From contig CM059582.1 of NCBI GenBank assembly GCA_030407085.1, positions 18,333,501 to 18,397,500 of the forward strand: a DNA stretch of 64,000 nucleotides. The letters run 5' to 3'. Shown here piece after piece: positions 36,301 through 48,586 of the stretch (within the stretch, counting starts at the first letter, position 1; every line of letters starts with the position of its first letter). A program made the translations under genes and the position numbers. This DNA comes from Trichopria drosophilae. Taxonomy: Eukaryota; Arthropoda; Insecta; Hymenoptera; Diapriidae. The notes below the pieces were generated by a model. It ran no database searches. It was not told the origin of the DNA and was given only the letters and a program-made list of their open reading frames with translations.

Positions 36301-38804
36301 GGTGCACTTTTCGATTTTTCAGGGGGCAAAACTCCATATGAAATTAAAAAGTAGACCCTTCAGTAGAAATGTTCTGATTCCTTGAATTATGTTAAAAAAT
36401 AAAATGGACATGACGGGACTCCCATACGCTCTATATATGTAATAAAGGATGGATTATTAGGTTTTTATTTTATTAGTTTCTTTTTTTTAGTTCAACAGTA
36501 AAATTTTTGTTTCTTCTTTTCGAAATTCGCATATTGACGACGTCTGCTCTTTTTTTTTATATCGGTTATAAATAGTTCATAATTACCGTTTAAACCACAT
36601 CATGTTATACTTATATCTTACATCTTCAAATGTATCTGCCTGTCAGTAAGCGTGTCACTCTTAGAAACTGTATTTCATGCTACTCAGGAAACATAAAAAG
36701 CATCAAGCTGCATGATATCAATATCAGCGAATATAAATAATTGAATAGATTAAAAGTCGGCTTACTCACCACATACATTAGATATAAAAGTAATAACACG
36801 GTGTCGAGTAATTTCATGTGACGTAGAATAAACGGTTACACTCTGTTGACAGTAGCGATGACATGCACGATAATAATTAAATTAATAATAATCGTTTCAT
36901 TCTAAAGTAGGTCATTGTAATAATAAATATAGTAACTCTACGTCACTAATAGTACGTCAGTGTAGTAATTTTAAAATCTAAGCATAATAATAAAATCTTG
37001 TATGTTATTTTGATTGAAAGTAAAGTTTATTTATTATCGATTTTTGTATGTGGTCACAATGATTTTGATGTGTTATTTTTATTATTTTTGAAATAGAACT
37101 TTTATTAAAAAGTAGATCATAGGCATTTTAAACATTATTTTTTATTGGTGAATTCAAGGCTGTTCTTGGAGTGGAACATTGAATCCTGCAATTAGCAATT
37201 TGATATTTTGAGAAATGTATTTTTAATACTTATAATCATATCCATTTGCAACGTCATAGCATAAAGAGTATTTTAATGTATCAATTGTGGATTTTTAATT
37301 AATGAACTACTTTTCCAAACCAATTATCAAATTATGTGTAGAAGATTTAACAAATTTTTAATTCGTTTTCTACTTTATTTAATTATGAAGAGATTTGTAC
37401 TAATACTACTATTTAACACATTATTTTTTGAAGTTATTTGTAGAATTTGGTGTTAGATTATAAAACTGTAGCTGATAATTAATAATGTTTTTCATATCTA
37501 GGGCGCAAAATGTCGTTGCAATGACTTCGTTTACCTAAGATACAGAATATACTATTTTGATGCAGTAGTCGTAAAATATTCTTGCGCCTCGAACTGCTGG
37601 CGGATTCAAAATGTTGTACAGCAAGATCTGATAAAGTAACAATTTGTATGAATCCGGGTGATTTCTACGTCGCTGATTAGGAATTCTTTATCAGAATAGG
37701 TTTTGTAACTTTTGTCCACCATATTGAACCTACCATTTTATATTCGGCAAAATTAATGTAAAATTAATAGTCAGAAACCCGGAAACCCCGTGACTACGAA
37801 ATTTTATTGCAATAAAGGTATTTCTTGCTTTTTTATCCGCTACATTGGATACGTAATCAGTAACCCCAAAAACTACCGATTTACAATTTTCAACTAAATG
37901 TGTGTCACATATTATGCTTATTTATTTCATAGATTATATGTAACGTTCATTACACTTCTATTAGTTGATTAGTAACACATGTAAATTTTCTAATGATGAA
38001 CAAAGGTGGAGGAGTAATATAATGTATTAAATATTTTTTAACATTATTACTTCCTTAAGCGGTTCTAAAGTGCTGCGTTGATAAGATAGGAATTTATGCT
38101 GAAACTCGAAAATTAAAAATGTCTGAAACAATTTGTTAAAATTCGGGCACTATAAGGGTAATTATAATTACTATATCCAGCCAAGTAACGAATGTCAAAG
38201 AAATTAATTAAGAATTGAGCGAGAACTATTGGAAATAGGTGATTTTTATTTATTTCCAGTAACTTCTGGTTAATTCTTAATTAACTTATTTTGCATTCTG
38301 TACAATTCCATATAAAGAAATTATTCTTACAGGGCCTGATTTTTAAAAAATTGATTCAGACATTTTTTATTTAAGCTTTTATCGTAAATATCGGCGGATG
38401 ACTTTGCAACCCCTCTAAGTCATTCCAGTCCATGCTTCGAATCTCAAAAAGTTCGGTCATTATTTTTGTTGTTACAAATCAATAAATGGTAAAAGAAAAA
38501 TCGGAATTTAGTTTTCCATAAGTCACTATCGTGATATTTCAAAATACTTTTCAAAAGAAATGCGTAAATGTCTTGATATTATGCAGACAAGTTTCTGACT
38601 TTAAACATACCAGTTTTATTTTTACTTACAAAACAATCAAAATTCCGGGATTTTGACTTATATATATGTGCAAAAGTTTTAATGTAACGAATAAAAATAC
38701 TAATTTTAAAAGTTTTAAATAATAGCTTCATGATGTTTCGAATTTGCGAGTTTTGATATAATTTAGTCATACTACTTTAATAATTACATGCCCTTCATTT
38801 TCAG

Positions 38805-38915
38805 AGCAACTTTGGTTTTCCTCATCATATTTTGTCTGATAGGCCAGACTCTTCTTGCTGGATCACTATATGCTGAAGTGAGGTGGACTGTAAATGTTTC
38901 TTCAGCAATTATAGG
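38805..38915 (+). CDS. FLVCR: FLVCR-like transporter, exon 5 (residues 323-360)
   Basis: It encodes TM9 and the start of TM10: ATLVFLIIFCLIGQTLLAGS, then LYAEVRWTVNVSSAIIG. The TM9 core ATLVFLI matches the family's T-T-L-V-like segment after motif A. Acceptor CATTTTCAG|AGCAAC, donor ATAGG|GTAAGA. Length 111 nt, entering with one base and leaving two, which joins exon 6 as Gly360. Confidence 0.9.
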
Positions 38916-39164
38916 GTAAGACGTCTAATTCTCAAAAAAAAATCAGCAAATGAATATTATATCTCATGGAATTGAAATGAACTGATTTTCACCCACAAAT
39001 TAGAATACATAACCGGTTTATGAGTTAGACGTGAAGCATTAAAATATGAACTTATATTTATCATCATCATATTATTCATCACATTCTACTTTTTTAACTG
39101 AAATTTATCATACAAATTTGAAAGTTGGGTGTTTCTACTGAGTTTCATACCTAAACTATCAATG

Positions 39165-39315
39165 TATGGGCGACAGGTCAAAAAACCGACAGTCAAAAAG
39201 CCGACAATCACAAAGCCGACAGTCAAAAAGCCGACATAAAAAAATAGATATATCGACAAGCAGACAGTCATTTTTGAAGGGTCAGTTTTTTTAATGTCGG
39301 TTTTTCAACCCACAC
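39165..39315. mobile_element. 'gacagtc' MITE, third copy
   Basis: It starts GGGCGACAGGTCAAAAAACC, and its right end is the inverted GGTTTTTCAACCCACACCG. Four 'aaagccgaca'-like units are arrayed in the left half (39180-39240). The flanks CAATGTATG and CAATATATT may be a decayed target duplication (7 of 9). It shares 'cagacagtcatttttgaagggtcag' with the 14735 copy. Confidence 0.7.
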
Positions 39316-41639
39316 CGCAATATATTTACTATCAAATTGTTTTTCGTTAGAAATAAGACATTTTTGTGTGCATAACTAAATTTTAAAGCAATACGTTCAG
39401 TCACTTCTGTACCTCGATGATTTTGCTCTTTATATTAAATTTATGCATGAATACACAAGCAGTTATTTAGAGTTATATTCGGGTTCTAAAAAAAGGTTCA
39501 GCTTGTTTCAACGCGTTTTTACCTACATATTCTCTTTTTATTTGACCTGCATCTGTTTAAAGGGTATTCAGTGTATTGTAGTTATTAATCATTATTACAT
39601 ACACATTTTACTAACAATAAAATCTGTTTAATTGCTATTATTTTTTAGGTTTACACCAGATTATTTTGGGAATGTAAATTTTTATGTAGTTTTTAAAGGT
39701 TATGTAATCTGTATTTTAGTACCTGAGAAAATGTCTTAATTAGTAGTGATTCTCACCCGCAGTTTCGATGTTAATCATTTCTTACATCTTTTCCCATAAT
39801 TAGTTACTCTTCTACCATTTTTTTTTTGTGTAATGCGCAATAACGACAAAATATCGCTGATAATTTGGAGTAAATTACTGAGAAGTATGTTTAAAAACGT
39901 AATTAAGAAAAAGCTAACAAAAAGCATGAATGAAAATAAAGCTCTTCCCATTTAATAATTCATCTCGGATACTAAACGTACATCAGAAATTTATATAAGC
40001 ATGTTGATTTTGCAATGGAATAATTATACTTCCGTGCCTTGTTTTAAATGTAAACATCATTACGCGAGTAATCACTAACAATTCAATGTAGCATGAAAAT
40101 AAGTCACTGCCCGACAAATTGCGATTAAGTAGTGTTATATAAATGTTACAAGTATAGAGCGAAAGATACTTCTAAACTATCTTTCGTAAATTGACAAACA
40201 ATGTATGTCACGAAGAGTACAAGATAATCGCTTAAAACTTATGACATAATTACATTATTTTTAAATTACATAGATCTTTCAACGTTAACTCGATTGCATT
40301 ATGATTGATTGTATTTAATGTACTTTTTACCGTTTTCAACATTATTCACGAATGTAATTACTGTCAAAGTTGCGATAATTATAAATTAAGCTTGCTAATT
40401 AAACGTTTTTTCCTTATAGTTCTAAATAGTTTATTACCAAAGTGACTTTTTTTAACAAAACAAAAAATGGCATTTAGATTTCGTATTTTTGTGATATAAG
40501 TTAATTTTAATAATTACAGAATTAAGAGTACAGAAAAAAAATCTCAACTAATAACTGTAACAACAACTACTTAGTACACCAAGGACGTAAGTTATGTGTT
40601 TTCATCGGCAAGTCTTTAAATACATTTTTCCATATCAATGTTCAATAAATTTGATAAGAATACACGAGTTGTTTACATCTGGAGAATCCATTAACATTAA
40701 AGTTTCATTACAGTATTTAATTTTTACTAATGAAAAGCAAATATGAAACATTTGTAAACTTTGTCTATAAAAAAAAACCAAAACCAGTAGTGAGACAATA
40801 AAGACAATGCAATTTGATAGGATTGTACACTAATGGAAAGAAGAGTAGGAATTTTTTATAAATTTAATCGTAGTTCTCGGTTGGATGAAGTAATAATCCT
40901 TACGGATATTTTTTAACTTTCTTAATACAGTTCATTAATGTAATAACGGAGCAGGATTCCCATGTCTAATTACATGTCGAAATTTGAAGTTTAGAAAGTC
41001 AGCGCTTCAGTTGCATAAAATTAGATTTCCATTTGCAAGGCCATCCTTTGAAATATTTTCTTTTCGAATAATTTTTAGTTGATAATGATTAGTAGTGTTT
41101 TATTATACCATCAGAAAGGTCAATCACCTGGTATTAACATTTTTATGCAGAGTAAAAGACATCATTGTTGTACCGGTTAAAATACGAAGATTTTTAGTTA
41201 TTCTAAACTATATGTCACTTTCTCTTTCAACTGAATGCAATTTATTAAATTTAACTGGCAATTAATAATATGCAAAAATGTATTTTATCGTACTACAACG
41301 TGTCTTTTAAATCAAGAATTCAAGATAATCTCCATTAATCTTTACAATATAAATACACAAAAATGAGGGTTTTAGAAGTTGTTACATTCCTTCTAGGGAC
41401 TCCAAGAGACCATTTTAAAAGTTAAGGGATATTAAGTAGTAAAAGAGGCGTTCTTCGGTGTAGTTACTCCATATTCCAAATTTGAAATTTTATAATTATT
41501 GCAACATGCTACAATGATAGTATAGAGGTCGAATGAAACGCAATCCATAATTTTCAGCAGATTTAGTTGTTTTTCAATTTTATTAAATTTATTTACACAC
41601 GATAACATAAAATAATTGGAACTACTAACTAGAAAATAG

Positions 41640-41880
41640 GATAAGACAACGTTTTTAGTTAATTTTACTAACCAAATAGTGGCCACAACAAATTAGGTAT
41701 CCCATCCTACGATTTAAATAGGAAAACCAACTAAAAACGCCATTGTACACGGTAAACATAGTTAGCATAACTAAAAAAGTTGTTGCTCCAAATACAAAAA
41801 GTACTAAACATATGTTAGTACTTCAGGTTAGTTGATTTAGTACTTTTCCTTGCGTGAACAACTATTTTTCTGCTTGGAGA
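41640..41880. repeat. Inverted-repeat region rich in TTAGT/ACTAA
   Basis: Contains TTTTTAGTTAATTTTACTAA, AACCAACTAAAAACG, TAGTTAGCATAACTAAAAA and TTAGTACTTCAGGTTAGTTG. It looks like a decayed palindromic MITE, similar in motif to 49480-49830 and 58540-58800. Ends uncertain. Confidence 0.4.
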
Positions 41881-42089
41881 TACGAATTTGTATTCTTATT
41901 GATTTGTAATTTTTTATTACTTAATTTTTGCAATTATCCTCTCATTTTATTTATCAAAGTACTTCAGTGAGTGTCACTAATATTTATCATGATTTGTAAT
42001 ACATTGTTACATTACTACTAAATAAAATATTTATTGAAAAAAATCTCTTCGGTTCGTACATAACCAATATGTTCATTAAAAAGTAATGG

Positions 42090-43260
42090 CTTCAATCAAG
42101 GCCACCAAAAAATCATGTGTTTTAACACAACCTCAAATTAGACTACAAACTAGTAATTTCTTACGCATTTTGGGTCGCTGGTCCGAATCCGACTCTGAAT
42201 TCACAAATTGGTTCGTTTTTTCTTCATAACCTCAAAAAACTTACTTTACTGGTACATTTTGTTACATTCTGAGATACAGGAACGACACGATCTAATTTTG
42301 AAACTTTGACAGTGAAATATGATTTAGAAGTTAAATTTACAAACCAATTGAATCGATTTTGCACATTAAAAATGGCGGCTCCAATATGGCACCCCAAAAA
42401 CGGGGGACCAAATATGGCGGACCGAAAATGTCGGATATCTTAAGAATTAATCCGATTCGCTTGCAATTTGGTTCTTGGGGGTTTTATGGTCGCTGATTAC
42501 GAATCTGGTTGCAGTTTTGAAATATTCAAAATGGCGGAACAATTTAAGTAGATAGGATTCGCTTTTAATTTAGCATTTGTCATTGCTCTTGGAATTTAAC
42601 GTTATTTTGGAAGAAATCAATATCTTAGATTTATGTATCAAATTTATAAACGTGGTAAATAAAATTGACAAAAATTCACCGTTTTCTTCTCGAGTTTATA
42701 ACATCGCTGAACATAAATTTGTAATGAAATCTTGACATAATTTGAGCAATAAAGCAGTTTATTGTAAGTGTTCTCCGTGAAGAAAGTATATAAAAAATTA
42801 CGGAATTGAGTAAAAATATCAGGCATTCTTCATCACGACCAGAAACAAGATCGTTGTGATTTTGCCATGGTCCAATTTACTATTTGTAATACTTGACACG
42901 AAAAACTCTTGCATGTCAGATTTGAAGTGAATCTTATCAATTTCCAAAAATTCCAATAACTGCTTTGCATCCATTGCATTCGCTATTCAAAATTTCAAAA
43001 ATTTGTATAAATTTGCAATCAGCGAACAGAAAAACCTCTGAAAAGCTCCAAATTTTAAGCAAATTAAAAGCAAATTTTTAATTGTTCCGTCATATCGGAT
43101 CCGTAATTTTTAATTTTTTAAAAATGACACCTGATTCGTAATCAGCAACCCAAAAAAATCAAGTACCAAATTTCAAGTGAATCGGATCAATTTCTAAAAT
43201 ATCCACCTTTTTTTGTCCGCCATATTGGATCCGCCATTTTGAATTTGAAAAATTTATTCA
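42090..43260. repeat. Cluster of ATGGCGG-type dispersed repeats
   Basis: Includes AAAATGGCGGCTCCAATATG (42369-42388), AATATGGCGGACCGAAAATG (from about 42411), TTCAAAATGGCGGAAC (near 42526), and the inverted phrase CCGCCATATTGGATCCGCC (about 43217). The accompanying phrases 'cgtaatcagcaacccaaaaa' and 'ttcaagtgaatcggatcaat' match the units at 22495-22860. Copies occur in both orientations. Confidence 0.7.
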
Positions 43261-43849
43261 ATTGGTTTGCAAATTTGAATATTTTTTGTAATGGGATTGT
43301 CTGTAATCGAACGCCTCTTATTATAAACGATCACTGAAGAAAAAGTTATTAGTAACATTAGTATACGTAAAATAATATATAAGTATATATGCCATTAATT
43401 TGAATGAAGCTCAACATTTCAAAATTCAAGATAATTATAATCGAAAGTTACGGGTAAAAACTGAATACATTTTTATAACATACATTCTATACACAATTTT
43501 GATCGAATTAAGTATTTTTTTTAAATTGTTATTCAAATTTTTCCAAACTTCGAACCAAAAATTCTGCACCTAAGTTGAAAACGTTTCTTTTATGTAATCT
43601 AATATCATTTAATATGTAGTAAATCTTATTTAATTACAAAAATGTCCATCAATCATTAAAATAAATATTCATTATGCTCTACAACATGTTATTGAATAGG
43701 TTGAATAGAGATGTCCACAGTAAATCAGAAAATTGATTTTATTCACTATTAATCGCAAAAAAGAAAGAAATATACAGAACATTTAAAATTGTATCGTAAT
43801 TACCATTGGTTAGAAATTAAATAACGAGAAATTATATATAAAAATTTAC

Positions 43850-43970
43850 TCTTAAAAATGTATTAGTGTGAAATTGACTCTTTGGCGAATAAAACTTCAC
43901 TCTTTATGAAATGAATACTCATTCTTCAAGAGTGGTTCTTCACTCCAATAAATCTGAAGATATACTCTTA
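43850..43970. repeat. TTCACTC/GAGTG motif fragment
   Basis: Carries TTGACTCTTTGG, CTTCACTCTTTATG and AAGAGTGGTTCTTCACTCC, the interior motif of the AATTTCTTGGAG MITE family (2605-2748, 57961-58433). Termini are not recognisable; probably a degraded copy. Confidence 0.45.
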
Positions 43971-44764
43971 CTAGGTAGAAAATATAGAAAAACATACAAT
44001 TTTTGTAATGTACGTCATGCAATTGGTCACATCAGAACAGAAATTTGTGGCAACACATTTCTCAGTTTAAATGAGACATTTATCTTATTGGTTTTTTTTC
44101 GATGCTTATTCTAAATACACGTGTTTTCAAGACTTCAGTCCAAAACATATTTTAAAATGGAAAAACGAACACACTTTAAATATTCTTTTTTATTTGGAGA
44201 TGTTTACGTCGTTAAAAATGATGATTTTGCGTTTCAAATTCCACTCATTCAATTTGTTCAAATGAAGTAAAAAATATTCAATTTCCATTTTTGAATTCCA
44301 TTTATATTAGATAAAATTACCTATTTATTACTATTTACATAGTATATACCTATCATATAAAATACACTTTTCCTATTCTATAAATAAGCTTTTAATATTT
44401 AATCATTCTTAATATTTTCCCTTTAATTCTAAACCTTTCCTTTCTTTTTGTAAACGTACTTCAACTCTTCTGTTTTGAGGTAATTTTTATACATATAAAC
44501 CAAGGCTTCTTTTACTATTATATCGAATAATCAGTAAACTAAAATGTACATCTAATGTACAAAAGATAATTACACTAAAATGGTTACTAAAAACAGTGAC
44601 TTAGCAGAGAATTTTTTAAATAAATGCATTGCAAAAGAATAAAGTAATTATTTTCTAAATTTTACCGTAATAAAGTGAAAGTTCACTCCAATCATTTTTG
44701 AGTGTTTTGTCATCAATTTAAAAAAAAAGTTATCATACTGTAACAAAGTTAAGAAAACATTATC

Positions 44765-44854
44765 CCAAACAACAGAAGTCCGTCTCAGTATGTCTTCAGG
44801 AGGTCCTTAAAACATCCCAGGACGCATTGTGTTGTTTGAGGTATTAATGCCGCA
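44765..44854. mobile_element. 90-bp MITE with CCCAAACAACA termini
   Basis: CCCAAACAACAGAAG at the left and TGTGTTGTTTGAGG at the right are inverted copies. The interior is G+C-richer, with CTTCAGGAGGTCCTTAAAAC. It is a short terminal-inverted-repeat element; I see no secure target duplication. Confidence 0.6.
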
Positions 44855-45574
44855 TGATTAAAGGAGATATGTAACTGATACTTTAATTTACCTCGACATT
44901 TCTCTTTTGCAATCCGAAACTTCTCTGTGATGTAAAATTCATAATTATTCCTAAAGATGTTTTTTGTTTTATGAACTTAAGTTTTTGTTTTTTAAAACAT
45001 TGGTTTTCGGTATGTAAAGTTGAAATTTACTCATAGTATACGTAAACTTGACCATTACATAATATTCGAGTCATGCGATTCAAAACAGTACATTACCTTA
45101 CAAGTGCGCAAAGTATACTTTACTGCATGATCGGGAACTGCACGTATGAGATGCGGAATACTGCGCTTTCAAACGATATTAATATATAATGCCATTAAAA
45201 AATGACAATGTTTGTTGTTGCTCTGCCTTCAAACCATTGTTTATAACGATATAAAATAGTCGGATTGAACTTTCACTTTTTTGGAGTAATATTTATAATC
45301 ATATACTCAAAGAGTGCTGATTAATAATAATAATATTATTGCTCAGGAATCTCCAGAATTATTTACAATAATATGTTCATTATGGTATTTTATTGCAGTA
45401 TTATTATTCTTATTTTATTTTTTAGTTGTCTTCATCTTTAATCGTTGGAAATTATGGGAAGAGTGTCTGTTCCGGTTTTCTACCCTTCTAATCGCGTCCA
45501 GTGCATATTGATGAGTTTCACGCACTAGTATCGAAATAGTATATTATGTCACAAGGACGTAATTAGAGTTCTTT

Positions 45575-47690
45575 GACGAGTGCGATAATTTGGTCATGTA
45601 TTTGAAGTGAATATTTATCTGGATAATGAGAAACAAAAAAATTTAAAAATCACATTTTTTGAAGAATTTTTGTCCGTACTTTTGAAATCTGCTATTAGTT
45701 TTCTTCTATGACGTTTGATTTTTTTCAAAATGGCGGGTAATTTACAAAAAAACGTGATTTAAAAATTTTTGTATTCATTTAACGTACTATTTACTTAATG
45801 TACGTTATATGATATAACTAAATTTTAAGCGACGCAGAATGTCACAATTCAAAATTGCCGATCCAATATGACGGCGTTTGCATGCATTTTTAATGTTTTT
45901 TCATTTTTTTTGTACGTTTTTAGTCCGCTTACTTTTTGAATAGTTTTGTCATATTTATCTCAGTTTAATATCGATTATGCTACAAAATAGCAATACAATA
46001 TGATATGAAATTAAAAATAGTGGAAAATATTCTGTTTTCTTTCATAATCGATATCAAACTGTGAGATATATATGAGTAATTCCGCGATACTTTTAATATT
46101 TAGGAAACTGATATTTACAAGACGAATGTAATACAATTGATGAACAAAAAATGTTGTTTGATATGAATTAAATGTCGGAAAATATCATACAATAGTTTTG
46201 GTGGATGGAGAATAATTAATTTTGCGTGAAAAGAATTGAAATTCGTCATATTTAAAGATTTGTGCAGGAAACTGTCCTATATTTCTTTTCTTTCGACCAA
46301 AAAATAAAATGTGCTTGTTTATGAAAGACCGCACAAATTTTTCTGTACTATCATTTGATATTGTACTTTCAACCTATGTCATTTTGAAGAAGGTGCCTGG
46401 CTCCTGAAATGAAATATAAAAACAAAAATAAAAGAAACTAAATTTTCATAAAGAAAACATTTTTTTACATTTCATCGTTTGGAAAAGTGCGTTTCGAGAT
46501 TTCAAAAAAAGTAAAGCATGAGTGTATTCCTTACATAAAAACGGTTCAAACCACTCTTATTACATTACCGTGCCACTCTACCGGAAAAAAATACGAGACT
46601 TTGAAAAATGATATTACTTGCGCCGCTGGTACCGAAAATAGTTATTTTTTACTGGCACACTTTCTGTACAGTTTGAAAATCTCCAAAACCTATTGCTGTT
46701 TTTTGTTTGGTATATTTCTAAGCGTGTATCACTAGTCTCAAGTCAATATTATTTGCACCTGTCTGAAAAAAAGACTGAACAAAAAATAATTTTATTTTCG
46801 GTAATTACTGCATTGTATTATTTTGATTATTTTGGCAGTAATAAATAGTTTGTATATTGTTATATTGTTTTTCTGCCTTTATTATTATAGTAATATATCA
46901 AAAATGTCGAAAAGTGATTTTTGAACGAGCCACCAAATTGTTGTACGGCGCTATATCTCCATGTTTCATATTTTTAGATTTACATGTACAAATAATTATT
47001 TTTTATCTTCAAGAGGCAAAAGTCCCCGAACTGATCAAATCGATTAAGAATTACAGATTCAACAAAGTTTTGAAAATGGATAATAAAATTATTTTGTTCG
47101 AAATTTTAAAGTTGCTCCTACAAAATGTGCGTTTTTAAAAAAATGTTGGCACGATCAAATTTTTGCTCTTCGTATCACCTGAAATGAGAAAAAAAAACTT
47201 TACATGTGGGTGCAATTAAAAAAAAAAAATTTTTTTTTAAATGCCAAATATTAAAAGTATCGCGGAATTACTCATATAATAATTCTATTGAAAAAGTTAA
47301 TGTCATGGACTAAAAATATAAAATTAAAAAACAACATAAAAAATGCATGTAAAAGCCGCCATATTGGATCGGCCATTTTGAATATTGACATCCTGCGTCG
47401 CTTAAATTTTAGTTGTGGTTATTATTCCACAGGATCCAGATGCTGTTTACCAATCCGACAACGGGAGCATTATTAGCCAGTACGTTAAACAAATAAAAAA
47501 ATGTTTAAAAATCACGTTTTTTGTAAATTAACCGCCATTTTGTAAAAATCAAACGTCATAGAACAACTCTAATGGCAGATTTGAAAAACGGACAAAAATA
47601 CGTAAGAAAATATGGTTTTGAACATTTTTTGCTTATCATTACACAGATAAATATTTACTTGAAAATCACAAAATAATTGTGGCCTTTTGG
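45575..47690. mobile_element. 2.1-kb foldback element with about 450-530 bp arms
   Basis: The left arm (about 45577-46111) and right arm (about 47246-47680) are inverted copies. Shared blocks in order are GAATATTTATCTG-like, ATTTTTGTCCGTA-like, TATGACGTTTGATTTTT, AAAATGGCGGGTAATTTAC, TTTAACGTACT, AAATTTTAAGCGACGCAG and GAGTAATTCCGCGATACTTT. The arms are diverged, with indels. The 1.1-kb interior has only short AT-rich open frames (46487-46735, 46857-47138) without a transposase signature. Confidence 0.75.
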
Positions 47691-47705
47691 CATGAAAGGG
47701 TGAAG

Positions 47706-47832
47706 TTACTCTCGTAGCGAAAAATTGAACTACTGAGATGGGTTTCATGTATAGTACACGAATGAAGTTTTCATCATTGTGTACTGTATGCGAAACCCAT
47801 ATCAGTGGTTCAAATCTGGACACCAGAGTAAA
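47706..47832. ncRNA. Long hairpin (about 127 nt), function unknown
   Basis: The core arms are 47725-47759 and 47779-47813, 35 nt each, with 29 of 35 positions complementary and a 19-nt loop. TTACTCT on the outside pairs again, extending the stem. It lies just outside the right end of the 2.1-kb foldback. It could be a MITE core or a small-RNA precursor-like hairpin; expression cannot be judged from DNA. Confidence 0.35.
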
Positions 47833-48030
47833 TTAACATGGCGAATACGACGGGCGTGGAGCCGAATATTTTACTACAGGGCGCAAAATTGAGTTCTACT
47901 CCCGGAGTGTTAAAATAATATGTTATTCAATGAAATAAGAACACACATCACACCATATATCATATTTTATGCGTGAATTAGCAAATTTCACAAATAAATT
48001 TCCTAATTTACGCAAGGAGAAAGTGGAATA

Positions 48031-48106
48031 ATTCGATTTGCCATAGTTCGAAGCGCATTCGATGACTAATCAAGTGGTTCCGGGTTCAATTCCTGGCAAG
48101 TCGAAT
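48031..48106 (+). tRNA. tRNA-like sequence, probable pseudogene
   Basis: A perfect B-box/T-loop (GGTTCAATTCC) sits in a 5-bp T stem CCGGG/CCTGG. An A-box-like TTGCCATAGTTCG lies at the expected distance, and the ends ATTCGAT and GTCGAAT pair over 7 bp. Three extra bases separate the T stem from that stem, or else CGATTTG/CAAGTCG is the acceptor and the D arm is displaced. The anticodon loop TGACTAA lacks the usual U33. A T-run at about 48127-48135 resembles a Pol III terminator. It is best read as a decayed tRNA or tRNA-derived element. Confidence 0.45.
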
Positions 48107-48288
48107 CTGTCAAGTTTCGACCCAGTTTTTTTTTAAAATTATTTAAAAAATCGTAAAAAATGTCCATCACTATGGTCACTAATGTCAATAACCATTGAGG
48201 TTAGAAAGTTAATGATTGTTTATCAGTTCCATGAGATATTTACTGTTGGTGTCGGTAACTATGGTTAACTCATCATTTCTGTTTCCAG

Positions 48289-48586
48289 GTTCTTCATGAT
48301 CGCGTATTTATCGACGGGGTACGAGGTATGTGCCGAAATGACGTACCCAGAATCGGAAGCGACGAGTTTGGCGATTCTCAATTTGGCTAATCAGCTCTAC
48401 GGCATAATACTGATAGTTATTATAAGTAGGTTAATGACAATTTATAGCGACTTAGCTGCCCATTTGTGTCTTACAATTGCTCTACTGGTGGGTACAGTCA
48501 TCGCATTGTTGACTAAAGACGAGAGAAGAAGACAGGCGGCTGTCGTTAAAAGCGTGCAGTGCGGAGGTATCCTCGCTCAAACGTGA
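48289..48586 (+). CDS. FLVCR: FLVCR-like transporter, exon 6 (residues 360-458, stop)
   Basis: It encodes the end of TM10, then TM11, TM12 and the tail. The exon opens GFFMIAYLSTGYEVCAEMTY followed by PESEATS, the strongest signature of the FLVCR family. LAILNLANQLYGIILIVI (TM11) and LCLTIALLVGTVIALLTK (TM12) follow. The tail is short and basic (DERRRQAAVVKS) and ends ILAQT before TGA. Acceptor TTCTGTTTCCAG|GTTC. The ATG at 48296 is internal, not a start. Confidence 0.93.

Larger units (their letters stand above)
33874..38804 (+). other. Intron 4 of gene A (about 4.9 kb)
   Basis: Begins GTATGT and ends CATTTTCAG. It includes a 42-bp tandem duplication (34071-34154), a palindromic region (34320-34600), a TA-flanked MITE (35387-35614) and a copy of the 'gacagtc' element (36051-36300). 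The stretch 37600-37890 carries degenerate dispersed-repeat phrases. No exon is seen. Confidence 0.85.
38916..48288 (+). other. Intron 5 of gene A (about 9.4 kb)
   Basis: Begins GTAAGA and ends TTCTGTTTCCAG. Recognised content: MITE 39165-39315, repeat clusters 42090-43260, TTCACTC motifs 43850-43960, a short MITE 44765-44854, a 2.1-kb foldback 45575-47690, a hairpin 47706-47832 and a tRNA-like sequence 48031-48106. From 39320 to 41630 the DNA is AT-rich with nothing specific. Confidence 0.85.
4043..48586 (+). other. FLVCR: Gene A: six-exon FLVCR-family MFS transporter
   Basis: The coding exons are 4043-4227, 18150-18619, 33482-33690, 33770-33873, 38805-38915 and 48289-48586, summing to 1377 nt (458 residues plus stop). 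All junctions are GT...AG and phase-compatible. The product has the layout of a 12-span major facilitator: a short polar N-terminus, six spans (residues about 33-218), a cytoplasmic loop (about 220-260), six more spans, and a short basic C-terminus. Family hallmarks are the TM1 block around NTMQWIQY, the loop FPPSEA, the AGRCGL entry to the second half, and TYPESEATS near residue 380. FLVCR proteins sit mainly in the plasma membrane and were first described as heme exporters; vertebrate members are now tied to choline/ethanolamine transport. Substrate here is inferred only at family level. At 458 residues it is shorter than vertebrate members, mostly at the termini; no internal exon appears to be missing. 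Confidence 0.9.

Noticed and set aside
45314..45511. 65-codon hydrophobic frame
   Set aside because: Hydrophobicity follows from T-rich sequence; there is no start context, splice support or family signature.
46487..47138. Two open frames (82 and 93 codons) inside the 2.1-kb foldback
   Set aside because: No transposase or other signature, AT-driven composition, and they are separated by stops; treated as element interior.
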